Part shown: piece after piece, positions 35,206-44,114 of the stretch
Layout: each line of letters begins with the position of its first letter
Position numbering within the stretch: the stretch's first letter is position 1
DNA from: Polynucleobacter duraquae
GTDB taxonomy: Bacteria; Pseudomonadota; Gammaproteobacteria; Burkholderiales; Burkholderiaceae
Assembly (NCBI RefSeq): GCF_000973625.1
Contig: NZ_CP007501.1
Span: forward strand, 372,001-436,000
DNA length: 64,000 nucleotides
Reading direction: 5' to 3'
Made by a program: the position numbers and the translations under genes
Notes under the pieces: model-generated
The model's database searches: none
The model's input: only the letters and a program-made list of their open reading frames with translations
Told to the model about the DNA's origin: nothing

Positions 35206-35583
35206 ATGAATAAAGCAGCCTTAAAATACGCAGATGGAAATAACCTAACCTCGGTGATGGCGGCTGATGCACGAGAACTTATTGTATTGATTCATGAGCG
35301 TATATTTGATCATTTAACTACCGCAAAAAAGGCGCTTGAAAACGATCAGATGCCCGCCGATAGTTTTGTTAAGGCAAGTGACTTGATTATTAAAGGCTTG
35401 CTTGGCTGTTTAGATTATAAAAAAGGCAAAGAAATTGCTGAAAATCTGAGCGTAATTTACCTTTGGTCAATACAAGAATTGATTTCTGCTCGCGCTGAAC
35501 GTTCGGCAGATAAGGTGCAGGATGTGATAAACACATTAACTCCACTCTATGAGGCATGGGTAGAGATCTCTGACAGAGTTTAA
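35206..35583 (+). CDS. fliS: Flagellin export chaperone FliS
   Basis: 125 aa, all alpha-helical (ALKYADGNNLTSVMAADARELI, ARELIVLIHERIFDHLTTAKKAL, ENLSVIYLWSIQELISA), the FliS fold. It binds the flagellin C-terminus in the cytoplasm and delivers it to FlhA. It follows fliD by 29 bases; no fliT is visible after it. Confidence 0.9.
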   Translation: MNKAALKYADGNNLTSVMAADARELIVLIHERIFDHLTTAKKALENDQMPADSFVKASDLIIKGLLGCLDYKKGKEIAENLSVIYLWSIQELISARAERSADKVQDVINTLTPLYEAWVEISDRV

Positions 35584-35597
35584 TAGTTACTAAGTGG

Positions 35598-35620
35598 TGT
35601 GTTTTTAGTCAAAAAACACA
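35598..35620. terminator. AT-rich hairpin after fliS
   Basis: TGTGTTTTT and AAAAACACA form a perfect 9-bp stem with a 5-base loop 15 bases after the fliS stop. The stem is AT-rich and no T-run follows on the plus strand, so termination would be weak. Confidence 0.45.
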
Positions 35621-35660
35621 TAAGTAAGATTTAGGGGATATTTTAGGTGGAAGAGGTGAT

Positions 35661-36722
35661 ATGCCAATACCAATACCTTCAAGCCTAACCATCAACCCAA
35701 TGGTGGATGTCCGTAAAAATGACTTAGTTACCCCACCATCTGCTCCATCTACTGTAGAAAGCCTGAATGCAATTGATCCGCGTTTAGCGCTCAATATGCC
35801 AATGCCAGTAGTGGACTCGGCTGCAGGAAATGCTGTCAGAACTGCCCTGCAAAATGGTAATCTTGCAGAATTAACAACTATGCTGGAGTCTGGTGAACCC
35901 AGTGCTCAGCAAGCAGTGTTATTAGAAATTTCGAACCTTGCTTTGGGTAAATCTAATCTGTCAGCGAAGCTTACGCAGGCTAATTTAAACAATCTAGTAT
36001 CTGAGAGTTTAAGCAGGATGGATAGTTTGGGAGGCGCCGCCTTAGGGCAGTTGCTTTCTGAAACTTTGATTGCTGATACCCCAGAAATAGCTCCCGGTAC
36101 ACAAAATCAAGTCAACTTAAATCAGACTAAAAGCGTAGTGGTGAATTGGCCAGTAGTAGATCCCAGTAAGCCTGGCACGCAGGATCCAAAAGTGGTCATG
36201 GGGGCTCTATACCTAAGTTTGCAAGCTTCTGGTATTTTTGCGGCCGATCAGTTAAAACGTGTGCTATTTCCTGCGGGCAGTGCCGATGACAAAATGGATT
36301 CGTTTCTGACGGCAGGTGACAAGCAAAAAGCCAGTGAACTTATGGCGCAATTATCAAACGATGCGCCAATCATTCGTGATTCGATGCGCCTATTATTGCG
36401 TGGTGACTTATTGTGGCAAGGTCAGTTAATGCCCAATGTTCAGGGTCGTTTATATCGTGAAGATGCCTGGCAATCAGATCCTCATCAGCCAAATCAACTG
36501 GAAAAGGGTAGTCGTATAACCCTAGAAGTGGGCTTACCTAACTTAGGTCCATTAAAGATTATTGGCACTCAGTTTGGCGAAAGTCTGCAGTTAATCGTTC
36601 AGGCAGATCCCGCGGCGCAAGCAAGCATGTCGAAAGCGTTTGCTACATTAGAAGACCAATTGCACACGCAAATTGATCCCGAGACGAGGGTTAGTTTAGG
36701 TCAAATAGAGGCGCCTGAGTAA
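35661..36722 (+). CDS. FliK C-terminal-domain-like protein
   Basis: 353 aa, predicted soluble. A helical N-terminal half is followed by a C-terminal part (GQLMPNVQGRLYREDAW, RITLEVGLPNLGPLKIIGTQ, SLQLIVQADPAAQASMSKAF) resembling the Flg_hook domain of hook-length proteins. It overlaps by one base the gene for a small FlhB C-like protein; FliK-C-like plus small FlhB-like pairs are a recurring arrangement in proteobacterial flagellar loci. A part in substrate-specificity switching of the export gate is inferred. The standard fliK is at 46.0 kb. Confidence 0.65.
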   Translation: MPIPIPSSLTINPMVDVRKNDLVTPPSAPSTVESLNAIDPRLALNMPMPVVDSAAGNAVRTALQNGNLAELTTMLESGEPSAQQAVLLEISNLALGKSNLSAKLTQANLNNLVSESLSRMDSLGGAALGQLLSETLIADTPEIAPGTQNQVNLNQTKSVVVNWPVVDPSKPGTQDPKVVMGALYLSLQASGIFAADQLKRVLFPAGSADDKMDSFLTAGDKQKASELMAQLSNDAPIIRDSMRLLLRGDLLWQGQLMPNVQGRLYREDAWQSDPHQPNQLEKGSRITLEVGLPNLGPLKIIGTQFGESLQLIVQADPAAQASMSKAFATLEDQLHTQIDPETRVSLGQIEAPE

Positions 36723-37015
36723 TGCACGATAAGGAAGAGAAAAAGATCCTCAAGGCAGTTGCGCTGAAGTATGAAATGAATAGCGCCGCGCCTAGGATTA
36801 CGGGGCAAGGGGAAGGTTTTATTGCTGAAGCTATTTTGGCAAAAGCGAAGGAATTAGGCATTCCGACCAAAATAGAGCCTGAGCTAGTTGAGTTTTTAAT
36901 GCAGCTCAAACTAAATGAATTGGTTCCCCCTAAGCTATATGCTGCGGTAGCAGAAGTACTCGCATGGGCATATGAATTAGATGGCAAAACGCTCGAAAAG
37001 CCTGTGGAGGAATAA
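36722..37015 (+). CDS. Small FlhB C-terminal-domain-like protein (FhlB type)
   Basis: 97 aa, equal to the cytoplasmic part of FlhB: KAVALKYEMNSAAPRITGQG, FIAEAILAKAKELGIPTKIEP, LVPPKLYAAVAEVLAWAYEL. The autocleavage site NPTH of FlhB is absent. In the family these free-standing modules may replace or modulate the switching domain of FlhB. No full-length flhB is found in the window, so whether it works with one elsewhere is open. Confidence 0.85.
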   Translation: MHDKEEKKILKAVALKYEMNSAAPRITGQGEGFIAEAILAKAKELGIPTKIEPELVEFLMQLKLNELVPPKLYAAVAEVLAWAYELDGKTLEKPVEE

Positions 37016-37032
37016 CTACTCTAATACCAAGT

Positions 37033-37060
37033 TACTTTAAAACTAAAAAAGTTTGAAGTA
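37033..37060. terminator. Possible bidirectional terminator between the FlhB-like gene and fliE
   Basis: TACTTTAAAACT and AGTTTGAAGTA form an imperfect stem around five A bases in the gap between two converging genes. Low GC makes it weak. Confidence 0.35.
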
Positions 37061-37103
37061 GAAAATCAAACCTTACAAAAAACCTAAGCGCTGAGAGCTA
37101 GAC

Positions 37104-37445
37104 TTAGACCTGAAGATTGGTCACTTCTTTGTAGGCCTCAACCAGTTTATTTCGTACAGCGATCATGCCTTGCAGTGAGAGATTGGCTTTTTGGAGAGAA
37201 ACAATTACATCCTCTAATGAGGTATCTGATGCCCCAGTGGAAAAAGACTGAGCTTTTGCTTGGGCGCTATTTGAAGCGGTATTGACGTTCTCGATCGCAT
37301 TTTTCAGAATTGCCGAGAAATCAACCCCGTTGGCGCTTTGAGCATCAGTAGCGACAGGTTTACCACTGGCTGCAGCAGCAAGTGCTTGCATCCGGGTAAT
37401 CATGGCATCTACGTTTGGAGTACTCATTGTCATATTATCTAACAA
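37104..37445 (-). CDS. fliE: Flagellar hook-basal body protein FliE
   Basis: About 109-113 aa. The C-terminal helices are typical (LEDVIVSLQKANLSLQGMIAVRNKLVEAYKEVTNLQ). FliE joins the MS ring to the rod and is exported first. It is the last gene of flrB-flrC-fliE, 2 bases after flrC, an operon link seen also in Vibrio-type systems. The start is TTG at 37445 or, more likely, ATG at 37433 or 37427; no strong ribosome site decides. Confidence 0.9.
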   Translation of the reverse strand: MLDNMTMSTPNVDAMITRMQALAAAASGKPVATDAQSANGVDFSAILKNAIENVNTASNSAQAKAQSFSTGASDTSLEDVIVSLQKANLSLQGMIAVRNKLVEAYKEVTNLQV

Positions 37446-37447
37446 AA

Positions 37448-38923
37448 TCAGTTATTAATAAAGCCAGCTTCTTTATAAGATTTCAGCTTATAACGTAATG
37501 CTCGAGCCGAAATTCCTAATATTTCTACTGCCTTGGTTCTATTGCCATCCACTTTGGCCAAAACCTTCAGAATATGATCACGCTCTACTGAATCAATGTC
37601 TTGCCCAATCTCATCAATATCTGATGCAATATTTGTGCCACTTTTCGGTGCATCCATAATAGGCTCTTCAGTGGAGGAGAGGTCAGGAATAGCATTTTTT
37701 GCTATTCCGAGTGAATTCGCTCCTAAATCCCCCAGTTCCAAATCCCCAGCCAAAATTTGATCACCATCAGCAAGTAATACGGCTCTTTGGATAATATTCT
37801 CTAATTCCCGAACGTTACCTGGCCAAGAATACGTTTTCAGTAGTTTTTTTGCCCCCTCACTCAACACCAGTTCATCTCGGCCAATGTTCATGCGGTAACG
37901 GGATAAAAAGAAATCCGCTAGTGGCAAGATATCCAGCGGCCTCTTACGAAGTTCAGTAACGTGGATTGGAAATACTGCCAGTCGAAAGTATAGGTCCTCC
38001 CGAAAATGGCCACTCTTGACTTGCTCTTGAAGATTGCGATTGGTTGCTGCTATGACCCTAACATCGGCCTGTATTAGCTCAGTAGAGCCAATGCGTTCCA
38101 CCATTTTGTCTTGCAACACCCGTAATAGCTTGGCTTGCAAAGTGGCAGGCATTTCACCAATCTCATCTAAAAAAAGCGTGCCTTTATGAGCTTGCTCAAA
38201 CTTACCGGTTTGGGCTTTAGTTGCGCCAGTAAAGGAACCCTTTTCATGTCCGAAAAGAATGGATTCAAGTAGGGTATCGGGAATCGCTGCACAGTTAATT
38301 GCGATATAGGGACCATTGGCTCTTTTGGAATGTAGATGTATATGACGCGCTACCAATTCTTTGCCAACACCAGATTGGCCGGTGACCAAAACGCTCGTGT
38401 CGGTCCCGGCTACTCTCTCGCAGCGAGCAAAGGTTGCTATTGTTTCGGGATCAGCGGCAATTAACTGATGTGCGGGGCTGCGAATCTCAGAGCCGACTAG
38501 TTGTGAAGCTTGGGTAGGGGTTACTACTTCAGATGTTTGAATAGATTCGGGTTGATTGCGCGCAATGATATCAATGAGTTGTTGCGGTACAAACGGTTTA
38601 ATTAAAAAATCCCTTGCACCAGCTCGCAGGGCCTCTACCGCTAGTTTGGCGTCTGCAAAGGCGGTCATGATGACAACCGCAAGATCAGGACATTCTTTTT
38701 GTGCGATCTTTAGTAAATCTAAGCCAGTCATTCCTGGTAATTTGTAATCGGTTACTAAAACCGTTTTTAGGTCGGGACGCAATAAAGGAATGACTGTTTC
38801 AGCCCGTTGGTGCGTCACAAAGTCAATTTTATTCATGCGTAAAGTGACGGCAATTGCTTCTCTGAGGTCTTCATCATCTTCAATCAAAATTACGGGAAAT
38901 GGCTGTGGGTCGCTGGCACGCAT
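37448..38923 (-). CDS. flrC: Sigma-54-dependent flagellar response regulator (FlrC/FleR type)
   Basis: 491 aa with three domains. Receiver: acidic pocket EDDED and phosphoacceptor Asp59 (VTDYKLPG), conserved Lys in LIKPF. AAA+: Walker A GQSGVGKE, the sigma-54 contact loop GSFTGA, Walker B LFLDEIGEMP. C-terminal Fis-type HTH: GNRTKAVEILGISARALRYKLK. It should activate class III flagellar genes such as fliD and flgB together with RpoN. It is downstream of its kinase gene and upstream of fliE. Confidence 0.92.
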   Translation of the reverse strand: MRASDPQPFPVILIEDDEDLREAIAVTLRMNKIDFVTHQRAETVIPLLRPDLKTVLVTDYKLPGMTGLDLLKIAQKECPDLAVVIMTAFADAKLAVEALRAGARDFLIKPFVPQQLIDIIARNQPESIQTSEVVTPTQASQLVGSEIRSPAHQLIAADPETIATFARCERVAGTDTSVLVTGQSGVGKELVARHIHLHSKRANGPYIAINCAAIPDTLLESILFGHEKGSFTGATKAQTGKFEQAHKGTLFLDEIGEMPATLQAKLLRVLQDKMVERIGSTELIQADVRVIAATNRNLQEQVKSGHFREDLYFRLAVFPIHVTELRKRPLDILPLADFFLSRYRMNIGRDELVLSEGAKKLLKTYSWPGNVRELENIIQRAVLLADGDQILAGDLELGDLGANSLGIAKNAIPDLSSTEEPIMDAPKSGTNIASDIDEIGQDIDSVERDHILKVLAKVDGNRTKAVEILGISARALRYKLKSYKEAGFINN

Positions 38924-38937
38924 AGAAGTTTTCTGGG

Positions 38938-40092
38938 TTAATGAATTAAAGAAGAATGGTCATAAGGTAGGCTGATCTTAAAGACTGCGCCCTGTTTAGA
39001 ACTCTCCGCGCTAATACTGCCTCGGTGCGTTTCAATGGTATTTTTGGCAATAGAAAGACCAAGCCCAGTGCCATTGGCACTCGTGGTGGCAAATGGCTCA
39101 AACAAGGAATTGAGGATCTCCTTGGAGATGCCTGGGCCTTGATCAGAAATCGTAATCGTTAGCATTTGCTGATCGCTTGAAGCCATTAAGCTGACCGTTT
39201 CATTGGCTTTAGAAACTGCGAGCGCATTTTCTAGAATTGCGACAATGGCATTGGATATTGCTTTGGGCTCAACTAACAGACTTCCATGATTGATATTGCT
39301 TGTTGTGACCGACAGGCTGACTTGCTTAGCCTTAAAGAGAAATTGAATGCTAGCTTGAGCATCTTCAATGATTTGGGTGGCGTTTACTAATACTGCCTTA
39401 TTTGGTTTGTTTGAAATAAAGCGCAACATATCTTGAGATAGTTTCTCAAGATCTAATAGTTGCTTACGCAGGCGATCAGCAAACTCCTTAGCGGTGTCAG
39501 TATTAATTTCTCCATCGCAAAGATGTGATGCATAAAGCAGTGCCGTTGCTAGCGGCGTACGAAATTGATGGGCTATGCCGGCAGCCATGCGCCCCATGGC
39601 CGCCAAACGATTTTCTCGTTGTGTTTCTTCATGCCGCGAAATGTTGGTAGTGATGTCTTGAATTTGAATAAAACTGCGCGAGCCTTCATTGATTCGAATG
39701 ACTTGAACCGTTTTTTGTAAGCGTTGATGGGCACCATTTTCTGCAATGACATATTCCCCTGGGGTAATAGAGGGTAGCCAATCAGCTGGAATTTCAAAAG
39801 TCACTCCTGGTTTTAATTCAGGAAGAAAAATCAGTACTGCTGGATTATGTAATAACACCACCTCGTTTTCCAGCAAAATAACCCCGGCTGGGATGGCATT
39901 GAGCAGAATCGCCAGACGTTGATTGGATTTTTGTAGTTCGCTACTGAGCTGATTGATCTTGTCCTGCAGGGCTGCCTGTTGGGCCTCGAGTTTCTGAGAT
40001 TCTGCGTAGAAAATCGCAAAAGCCTCTTCCAGATGTTTGGTGGCATCTAGTGTTTCCTGCTTGGGGGGCAATTTACTGATATTTTGGGTCAA
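38938..40092 (-). CDS. flrB: Flagellar sensor histidine kinase (FlrB/FleS type)
   Basis: 384 aa, cytoplasmic, no membrane helix. A coiled coil (residues about 20-60) and a PAS-like domain (LNAIPAGVILLENEVVLLHN) precede the kinase: H-box GIAHQFRTPLATALLYASHL, N-box VAILENALAV, G1 DQGPGISKE and G2 GTGLGLSIAKN. All catalytic motifs are intact, in contrast to the CheA-like protein at 21.8 kb. It should phosphorylate FlrC in answer to assembly of the export gate. It is divergent from fliF across a region with the palindromic box. Confidence 0.92.
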   Translation of the reverse strand: MTQNISKLPPKQETLDATKHLEEAFAIFYAESQKLEAQQAALQDKINQLSSELQKSNQRLAILLNAIPAGVILLENEVVLLHNPAVLIFLPELKPGVTFEIPADWLPSITPGEYVIAENGAHQRLQKTVQVIRINEGSRSFIQIQDITTNISRHEETQRENRLAAMGRMAAGIAHQFRTPLATALLYASHLCDGEINTDTAKEFADRLRKQLLDLEKLSQDMLRFISNKPNKAVLVNATQIIEDAQASIQFLFKAKQVSLSVTTSNINHGSLLVEPKAISNAIVAILENALAVSKANETVSLMASSDQQMLTITISDQGPGISKEILNSLFEPFATTSANGTGLGLSIAKNTIETHRGSISAESSKQGAVFKISLPYDHSSLIH

Positions 40093-40123
40093 TTAACTAT
40101 TCTTTAAGGAGTGGCGGTAAGTA

Positions 40124-40136
40124 GGCAATATTTGCC
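40124..40136. promoter_or_regulatory. GGCAA-N3-TTGCC box between flrB and fliF
   Basis: GGCAATATTTGCC, a perfect copy of the palindrome found upstream of flgB. It is 32 bases from the flrB start and 121 from fliF. Confidence 0.5.
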
Positions 40137-40173
40137 GTTTTTTTATCCAATTAACTCCTAGGATATCAACATT

Positions 40174-40192
40174 TAGGCAAAATAGGCAAAAA
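40174..40192 (+). repeat. Direct repeat of TAGGCAAAA upstream of fliF
   Basis: Two adjacent copies of TAGGCAAAA, each equal to a half-site of the GGCAA palindrome, 65 bases before the fliF start. They may be additional weak binding sites. Confidence 0.45.
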
Positions 40193-40256
40193 TGTTCTAT
40201 ATATAGTGTTATGATCTTTTTCAGAATCAGCCCTGACATGACGGAATCTATCAAAA

Positions 40257-42206
40257 TTGAGTGAAGAAACGCAACCCGGATTACAGGAAAGCGAACGAGA
40301 TGCGGCAGTAGTCAATATTGGCTCGCAGGTGGCCGCTGCCCCAGTAGCTCCAGCCAGCGCTTTTAGCGGGGGCGGTGTAGCCCTCCCCCAAAGTTTAGTT
40401 GGCCTACAAAATCGCATAAAAGCACTCAATGCCCAGCAACGTCTAATTTTGTCAGCAGCAGTATTTTTGGTCATTGCTGTACTGGTATTTGTTTCTGTCT
40501 CTGGAAAAAGCAAAGATGACTATCGCATTTTGTTCTCGAGCATTAATGAGCGAGATGGAGCGGCGATCGTAGCGGCTTTGCAGCAAATGAATGTGCCTTA
40601 TAAGTTCACCGAAGGCGGGGCGGCCATATTAGTGCCCGAATCAGCGGTTTATGAAACTCGCCTCCGTTTGGCGGGTCAGGGCCTACCCAAGGCTGGTAAT
40701 GTGGGTTTTGAGCTGCTTGAAAACCAAAAAATGGGAACGAGCCAATTTGTTGAGCAAGTTAACTACCAGCGTGGTTTAGAAGGTGAGTTAGCCCGCAGTA
40801 TCAGCTCCTTAGCGCAAGTCAAATCTGCAAGAGTGATGTTGGCAATTCCTAAGCAAACCGCATTTATGCGCGAACAGGAAAAGCCGACGGCCTCCGTCAT
40901 AGTGACAATGCATCCTGGACGTTTTTTAGATCCTCAGCAAGTTGCAGCGATTACCAATTTGGTGGGCTCCTCCGTTCCAAACCTTGGTCCAGCGAATGTC
41001 ACGATTGTCGATTCGGAAGGCAGTTTGCTTGCCCCTAATGCACAGCGTCTGGCAGGCTTAGACAGCACGCAACTAAAGTATGTTGCCGAACTTGAGGGTG
41101 CGCTATCCAAGCGAGTGCAATCGATCCTAGAGCCCGTCACTGGTAAGGAAAATGTCAGAGCCCAAGTCACGGTCGATATGGATTTTGGCGAACTAGAAAG
41201 AACTGAAGAAACTTTTGGTCGTAATTCGCCACCCAATCAATCTTCGATTCGCAGTCAACAAACCAATGAAGCTGCCACACCCAGCTCGACTACCTCTGGT
41301 GTTCCTGGCGCTTTAACCAATCAAGCACCAGGTGCTGCGCAAGCGCCGATTAATACTCAAGCGGCTACTGGCGGAGCGGGACCACAAAATCTCAATGCAC
41401 CTCCTACAAGTTCAGGTTCTAGCGCGAGCAATATCAAAAAAGATGCCACGATCAACTATGAGCTTGACCGGGCTATTCAGAGAATTAAGTCTGAAAAAGG
41501 TCAAGTTAGGAGAGTGTCTGCTGGCGTGGTGGTGAACTACAAACAGCCCCCTGGCGTTGATAAGGAAGGCAATCCTCGAAAGCCAATTCCCTACAATGCT
41601 AAAGAGCTTGATCAAATCAATAATTTGGTAAGAGATGCTGTGGGTTTTTCAGAAAAGCGTGGAGATAGTGTCAGTGTTGCCAATATCCCATTTAAGGTTG
41701 AAGTGAGTGATGAACCACCATTTTATAAACAAGCTGGGGTCATTGAATTAAGCAAAGAATTTTTCAAGTTTGCAATTATTTTAGGTTCGCTTGGTTTAAT
41801 GTTTTTTGGAGTCGTACGTCCCTTACTCTTTCCTCCCAAAAAGGACGAGGTTATGGAAGAGCAGCGTATTGAGGAAGAGTTTGACGAGAAGATTAAAGCT
41901 GAAATGGCGCAGATGGATCCTCGGGCGCGTGAAAAGCGCCGTATGGAAGTGGAGCTCTTGCGTGAGCGCCAGCGCCTTGCTGAAGAAGAAGAGCGTGCTA
42001 GAGCTGAAGAAGATCGAAAACGGACAGAGGAAGAGCGCAAACGGATCGACGAAGAGAAGAAGCAAGAGTACGAAGAGCTACTTCAGTACGCGAAAGATTT
42101 TGTGGAAAATAATCCTCGAGCTGTTTCTGCAATTTTCAAAGAGTGGCTGTCTGAAGATGCGGCTAAGCAAAATGCTGGTAATGCTGAAGCTGCGCCCGCC
42201 GCATAA
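40257..42206 (+). CDS. fliF: Flagellar MS-ring protein FliF
   Basis: 649 aa starting at TTG; no ATG is available in frame. Membrane helices lie at about residues 63-83 and 502-524, with ring-building motifs between (YRILFSSINERDGAAIV, QVNYQRGLEGELARSISSLAQV, KSARVMLAIPKQ) and a Pro/Ala/Ser-rich insertion in the middle. The C-terminal cytoplasmic tail, which binds FliG, is highly charged (ERQRLAEEEERARAEEDRKR). It is the first gene of fliF-to-fliR. Confidence 0.96.
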   Translation: MSEETQPGLQESERDAAVVNIGSQVAAAPVAPASAFSGGGVALPQSLVGLQNRIKALNAQQRLILSAAVFLVIAVLVFVSVSGKSKDDYRILFSSINERDGAAIVAALQQMNVPYKFTEGGAAILVPESAVYETRLRLAGQGLPKAGNVGFELLENQKMGTSQFVEQVNYQRGLEGELARSISSLAQVKSARVMLAIPKQTAFMREQEKPTASVIVTMHPGRFLDPQQVAAITNLVGSSVPNLGPANVTIVDSEGSLLAPNAQRLAGLDSTQLKYVAELEGALSKRVQSILEPVTGKENVRAQVTVDMDFGELERTEETFGRNSPPNQSSIRSQQTNEAATPSSTTSGVPGALTNQAPGAAQAPINTQAATGGAGPQNLNAPPTSSGSSASNIKKDATINYELDRAIQRIKSEKGQVRRVSAGVVVNYKQPPGVDKEGNPRKPIPYNAKELDQINNLVRDAVGFSEKRGDSVSVANIPFKVEVSDEPPFYKQAGVIELSKEFFKFAIILGSLGLMFFGVVRPLLFPPKKDEVMEEQRIEEEFDEKIKAEMAQMDPRAREKRRMEVELLRERQRLAEEEERARAEEDRKRTEEERKRIDEEKKQEYEELLQYAKDFVENNPRAVSAIFKEWLSEDAAKQNAGNAEAAPAA

Positions 42207-42223
42207 CATGAGGAGAATCTGTT

Positions 42224-43318
42224 TTGGCTGATGAAGCTCCCGTAGAAAAATCGCTATCGATAGCAGAGGCTCTGAAAGAGGGTGTCAAAGCTGCGCCTGT
42301 TGGCGGTACGATTTCTTTCGATGATTTGGACGGCGCTTCTCGTGCTGCAGTAATACTTTTGGCTGTTGGTGCTGAATCTGCGGCTAATGTGATGCGTGGC
42401 ATGACTCCATTTGAGGTGCAACGCCTATCAGGAAAGATGGCGGTCGTGCGATCTTTGAGTAGAGATTTGGTGTTGGAAGTATTGCGGCAATTTAAGGATG
42501 TTAGTTCCAACAATACACAAGTTGCATTTGACACTGATGACTTTATGCAGAACATGCTTACCAAAGCAATGGGCGCGGAAGGAGCTTCAGATCTTCTAGG
42601 CCGCCTTGAGTCTACGCTGGACATGTCTGGTATCGAAACCCTGAAGCGCATGGAGTCAGATGTTCTGTACGAGCTCATCAAAAATGAACATCCGCAGATT
42701 ATCGCAACAGTAATGGTATTTTTAGATCCCACTCAAGCTGCTGGCTTGCTCAAGCTATTCCAAGATGAGCTGCGTAACGAACTCATCTTACGTATCGCTC
42801 TTTTAGAAAAAGTGCAGCCAGCTGCTCTGAAAGAGTTGAACGAAGTAATGTCCCGCTCTTCAGGCCCAGATTCGGATTTTCGTCGCAGTACTGTTGGCGG
42901 CGTAGTACCTACTGCCGAGATTTTGAATATGCTCTCGGGTGGTTTGGATAAAGTCGCCCTAGAAAATATTCGAAACTACAACAGTGACTTGGCTGATGCC
43001 ATTCAAGAAAAAATGTTTGTCTTCGAAGACTTTTTGGAGTTGGAAGATCGTTCATTGCAGACTTTATTGACAGAGGTTCCGCAAGAGACACTCATTATTG
43101 CATTGAAAGGTGCAAGTCCTAAATTACGTGAAAAAATCTTTAAAAATATGGCAAAACGCTCTGCCGATACAGTGCGTGAGGATCTTGAAACAAGACCGCC
43201 TGTGAAGGTAATTGAAGTCGAGTTAAGTCAGAAAGATGTGATTGCAATCGCTCGTGCCTTGAGTGAGGAAGGTCGAGTCAATATGGAGAGAGGTAAGTCC
43301 GCTGATGCCTTCCTCTGA
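42224..43318 (+). CDS. fliG: Flagellar motor switch protein FliG
   Basis: 364 aa, TTG start backed by GAGGAG at 42210-42215. The middle domain carries the EHPQ motif (NEHPQIIATV) that binds FliM, and the C-terminal domain the charged torque helix (ALKGASPKLREKIFKNMAKRS). It couples the stator to the rotor and the MS ring to the C ring. Overlaps fliH by 14 bases. Confidence 0.96.
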   Translation: MADEAPVEKSLSIAEALKEGVKAAPVGGTISFDDLDGASRAAVILLAVGAESAANVMRGMTPFEVQRLSGKMAVVRSLSRDLVLEVLRQFKDVSSNNTQVAFDTDDFMQNMLTKAMGAEGASDLLGRLESTLDMSGIETLKRMESDVLYELIKNEHPQIIATVMVFLDPTQAAGLLKLFQDELRNELILRIALLEKVQPAALKELNEVMSRSSGPDSDFRRSTVGGVVPTAEILNMLSGGLDKVALENIRNYNSDLADAIQEKMFVFEDFLELEDRSLQTLLTEVPQETLIIALKGASPKLREKIFKNMAKRSADTVREDLETRPPVKVIEVELSQKDVIAIARALSEEGRVNMERGKSADAFL

Positions 43319-44114
43319 TGAGGACTCCCTGCTAACGCGATGGGAGCCACCTTCTTTTGATCCCCCTAAACCTCCTAAGCCACCTAAGGTGGCTCCGATT
43401 CATTACCCCACCGTTGAGGAAGTCGAAGCAATTCGACATGACGCTTATGAAGAAGCCTATGAGCTCGGTTCTAATGAGGGTTTTGTAGAAGGGCGCACAG
43501 CTGGTTACGACGAAGGTAAGGCAACTGGCTACGACGAGGGGTATAAAGCGGGGTATCAAGACGCTGAGCAAGAGACACTTCGTTTGCAAAATGCTTTGGG
43601 GCAACTTTTAGAGTCGCTTGTTGGAATGCCCGAGGCAATTGCAGCACCTTTAACTCAGTTTAGTTTTGAAATCGCCTCACGTTTAAGCGCTAACAGTTCA
43701 ATGGAGCGCGCTCCATTTGTTATGGCTGTGCAAGAAGCGCTGATGCGTTTACCTCGACCTGGTGAGAATCTCTATCTCCGCTTACGCGCTGAAGAAGTAG
43801 AAACTTGGAGAAGGATTATTGAAGACCCAGGCTTGCCATTTAATTGCACGATCTTAGTAGACGCCGATGTTCGTCCAGGGCACGCTTATGTAGAGGTGAG
43901 TGGCGCTCGCATTGATGTGGGGGTAGAGGCGCGTATTGCATTAGTGAAGGCGGCTTTAGGTTTAGATGGAGCCGTAATGCAGGAAAAAAAAGAGATTGAT
44001 TCAAAAATCACTACTGAACTTTTAGATCATCAGTCTGATAGTGAGACGTATCCTGAGGAAGATGTACAGAGCGATTCTGAAATTGATCCCGATAGTCAGG
44101 CGAATCAAAAATGA
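43305..44114 (+). CDS. fliH: Flagellar export ATPase regulator FliH
   Basis: 269 aa from ATG 43305 inside the end of fliG; the frame extends upstream but that part is fliG. It shows the FliH layout: a Pro-rich N-terminus, a segment of GxxxG-type glycine repeats (YELGSNEGFVEGRTAGYDEG, ATGYDEGYKAGYQDAEQ) and a C-terminal domain (FEIASRLSANSSMERAPFV). FliH dimers hold FliI and dock it to the C ring. An acidic tail follows (DSETYPEEDVQSDSEIDPDS). Confidence 0.93.
   Translation: MPSSDEDSLLTRWEPPSFDPPKPPKPPKVAPIHYPTVEEVEAIRHDAYEEAYELGSNEGFVEGRTAGYDEGKATGYDEGYKAGYQDAEQETLRLQNALGQLLESLVGMPEAIAAPLTQFSFEIASRLSANSSMERAPFVMAVQEALMRLPRPGENLYLRLRAEEVETWRRIIEDPGLPFNCTILVDADVRPGHAYVEVSGARIDVGVEARIALVKAALGLDGAVMQEKKEIDSKITTELLDHQSDSETYPEEDVQSDSEIDPDSQANQK

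Noticed and set aside
41723..42065. Several Ser/Arg-rich or Phe-rich frames opposite the end of fliF
   Set aside because: They mirror the charged C-terminal tail of FliF and have no independent support.
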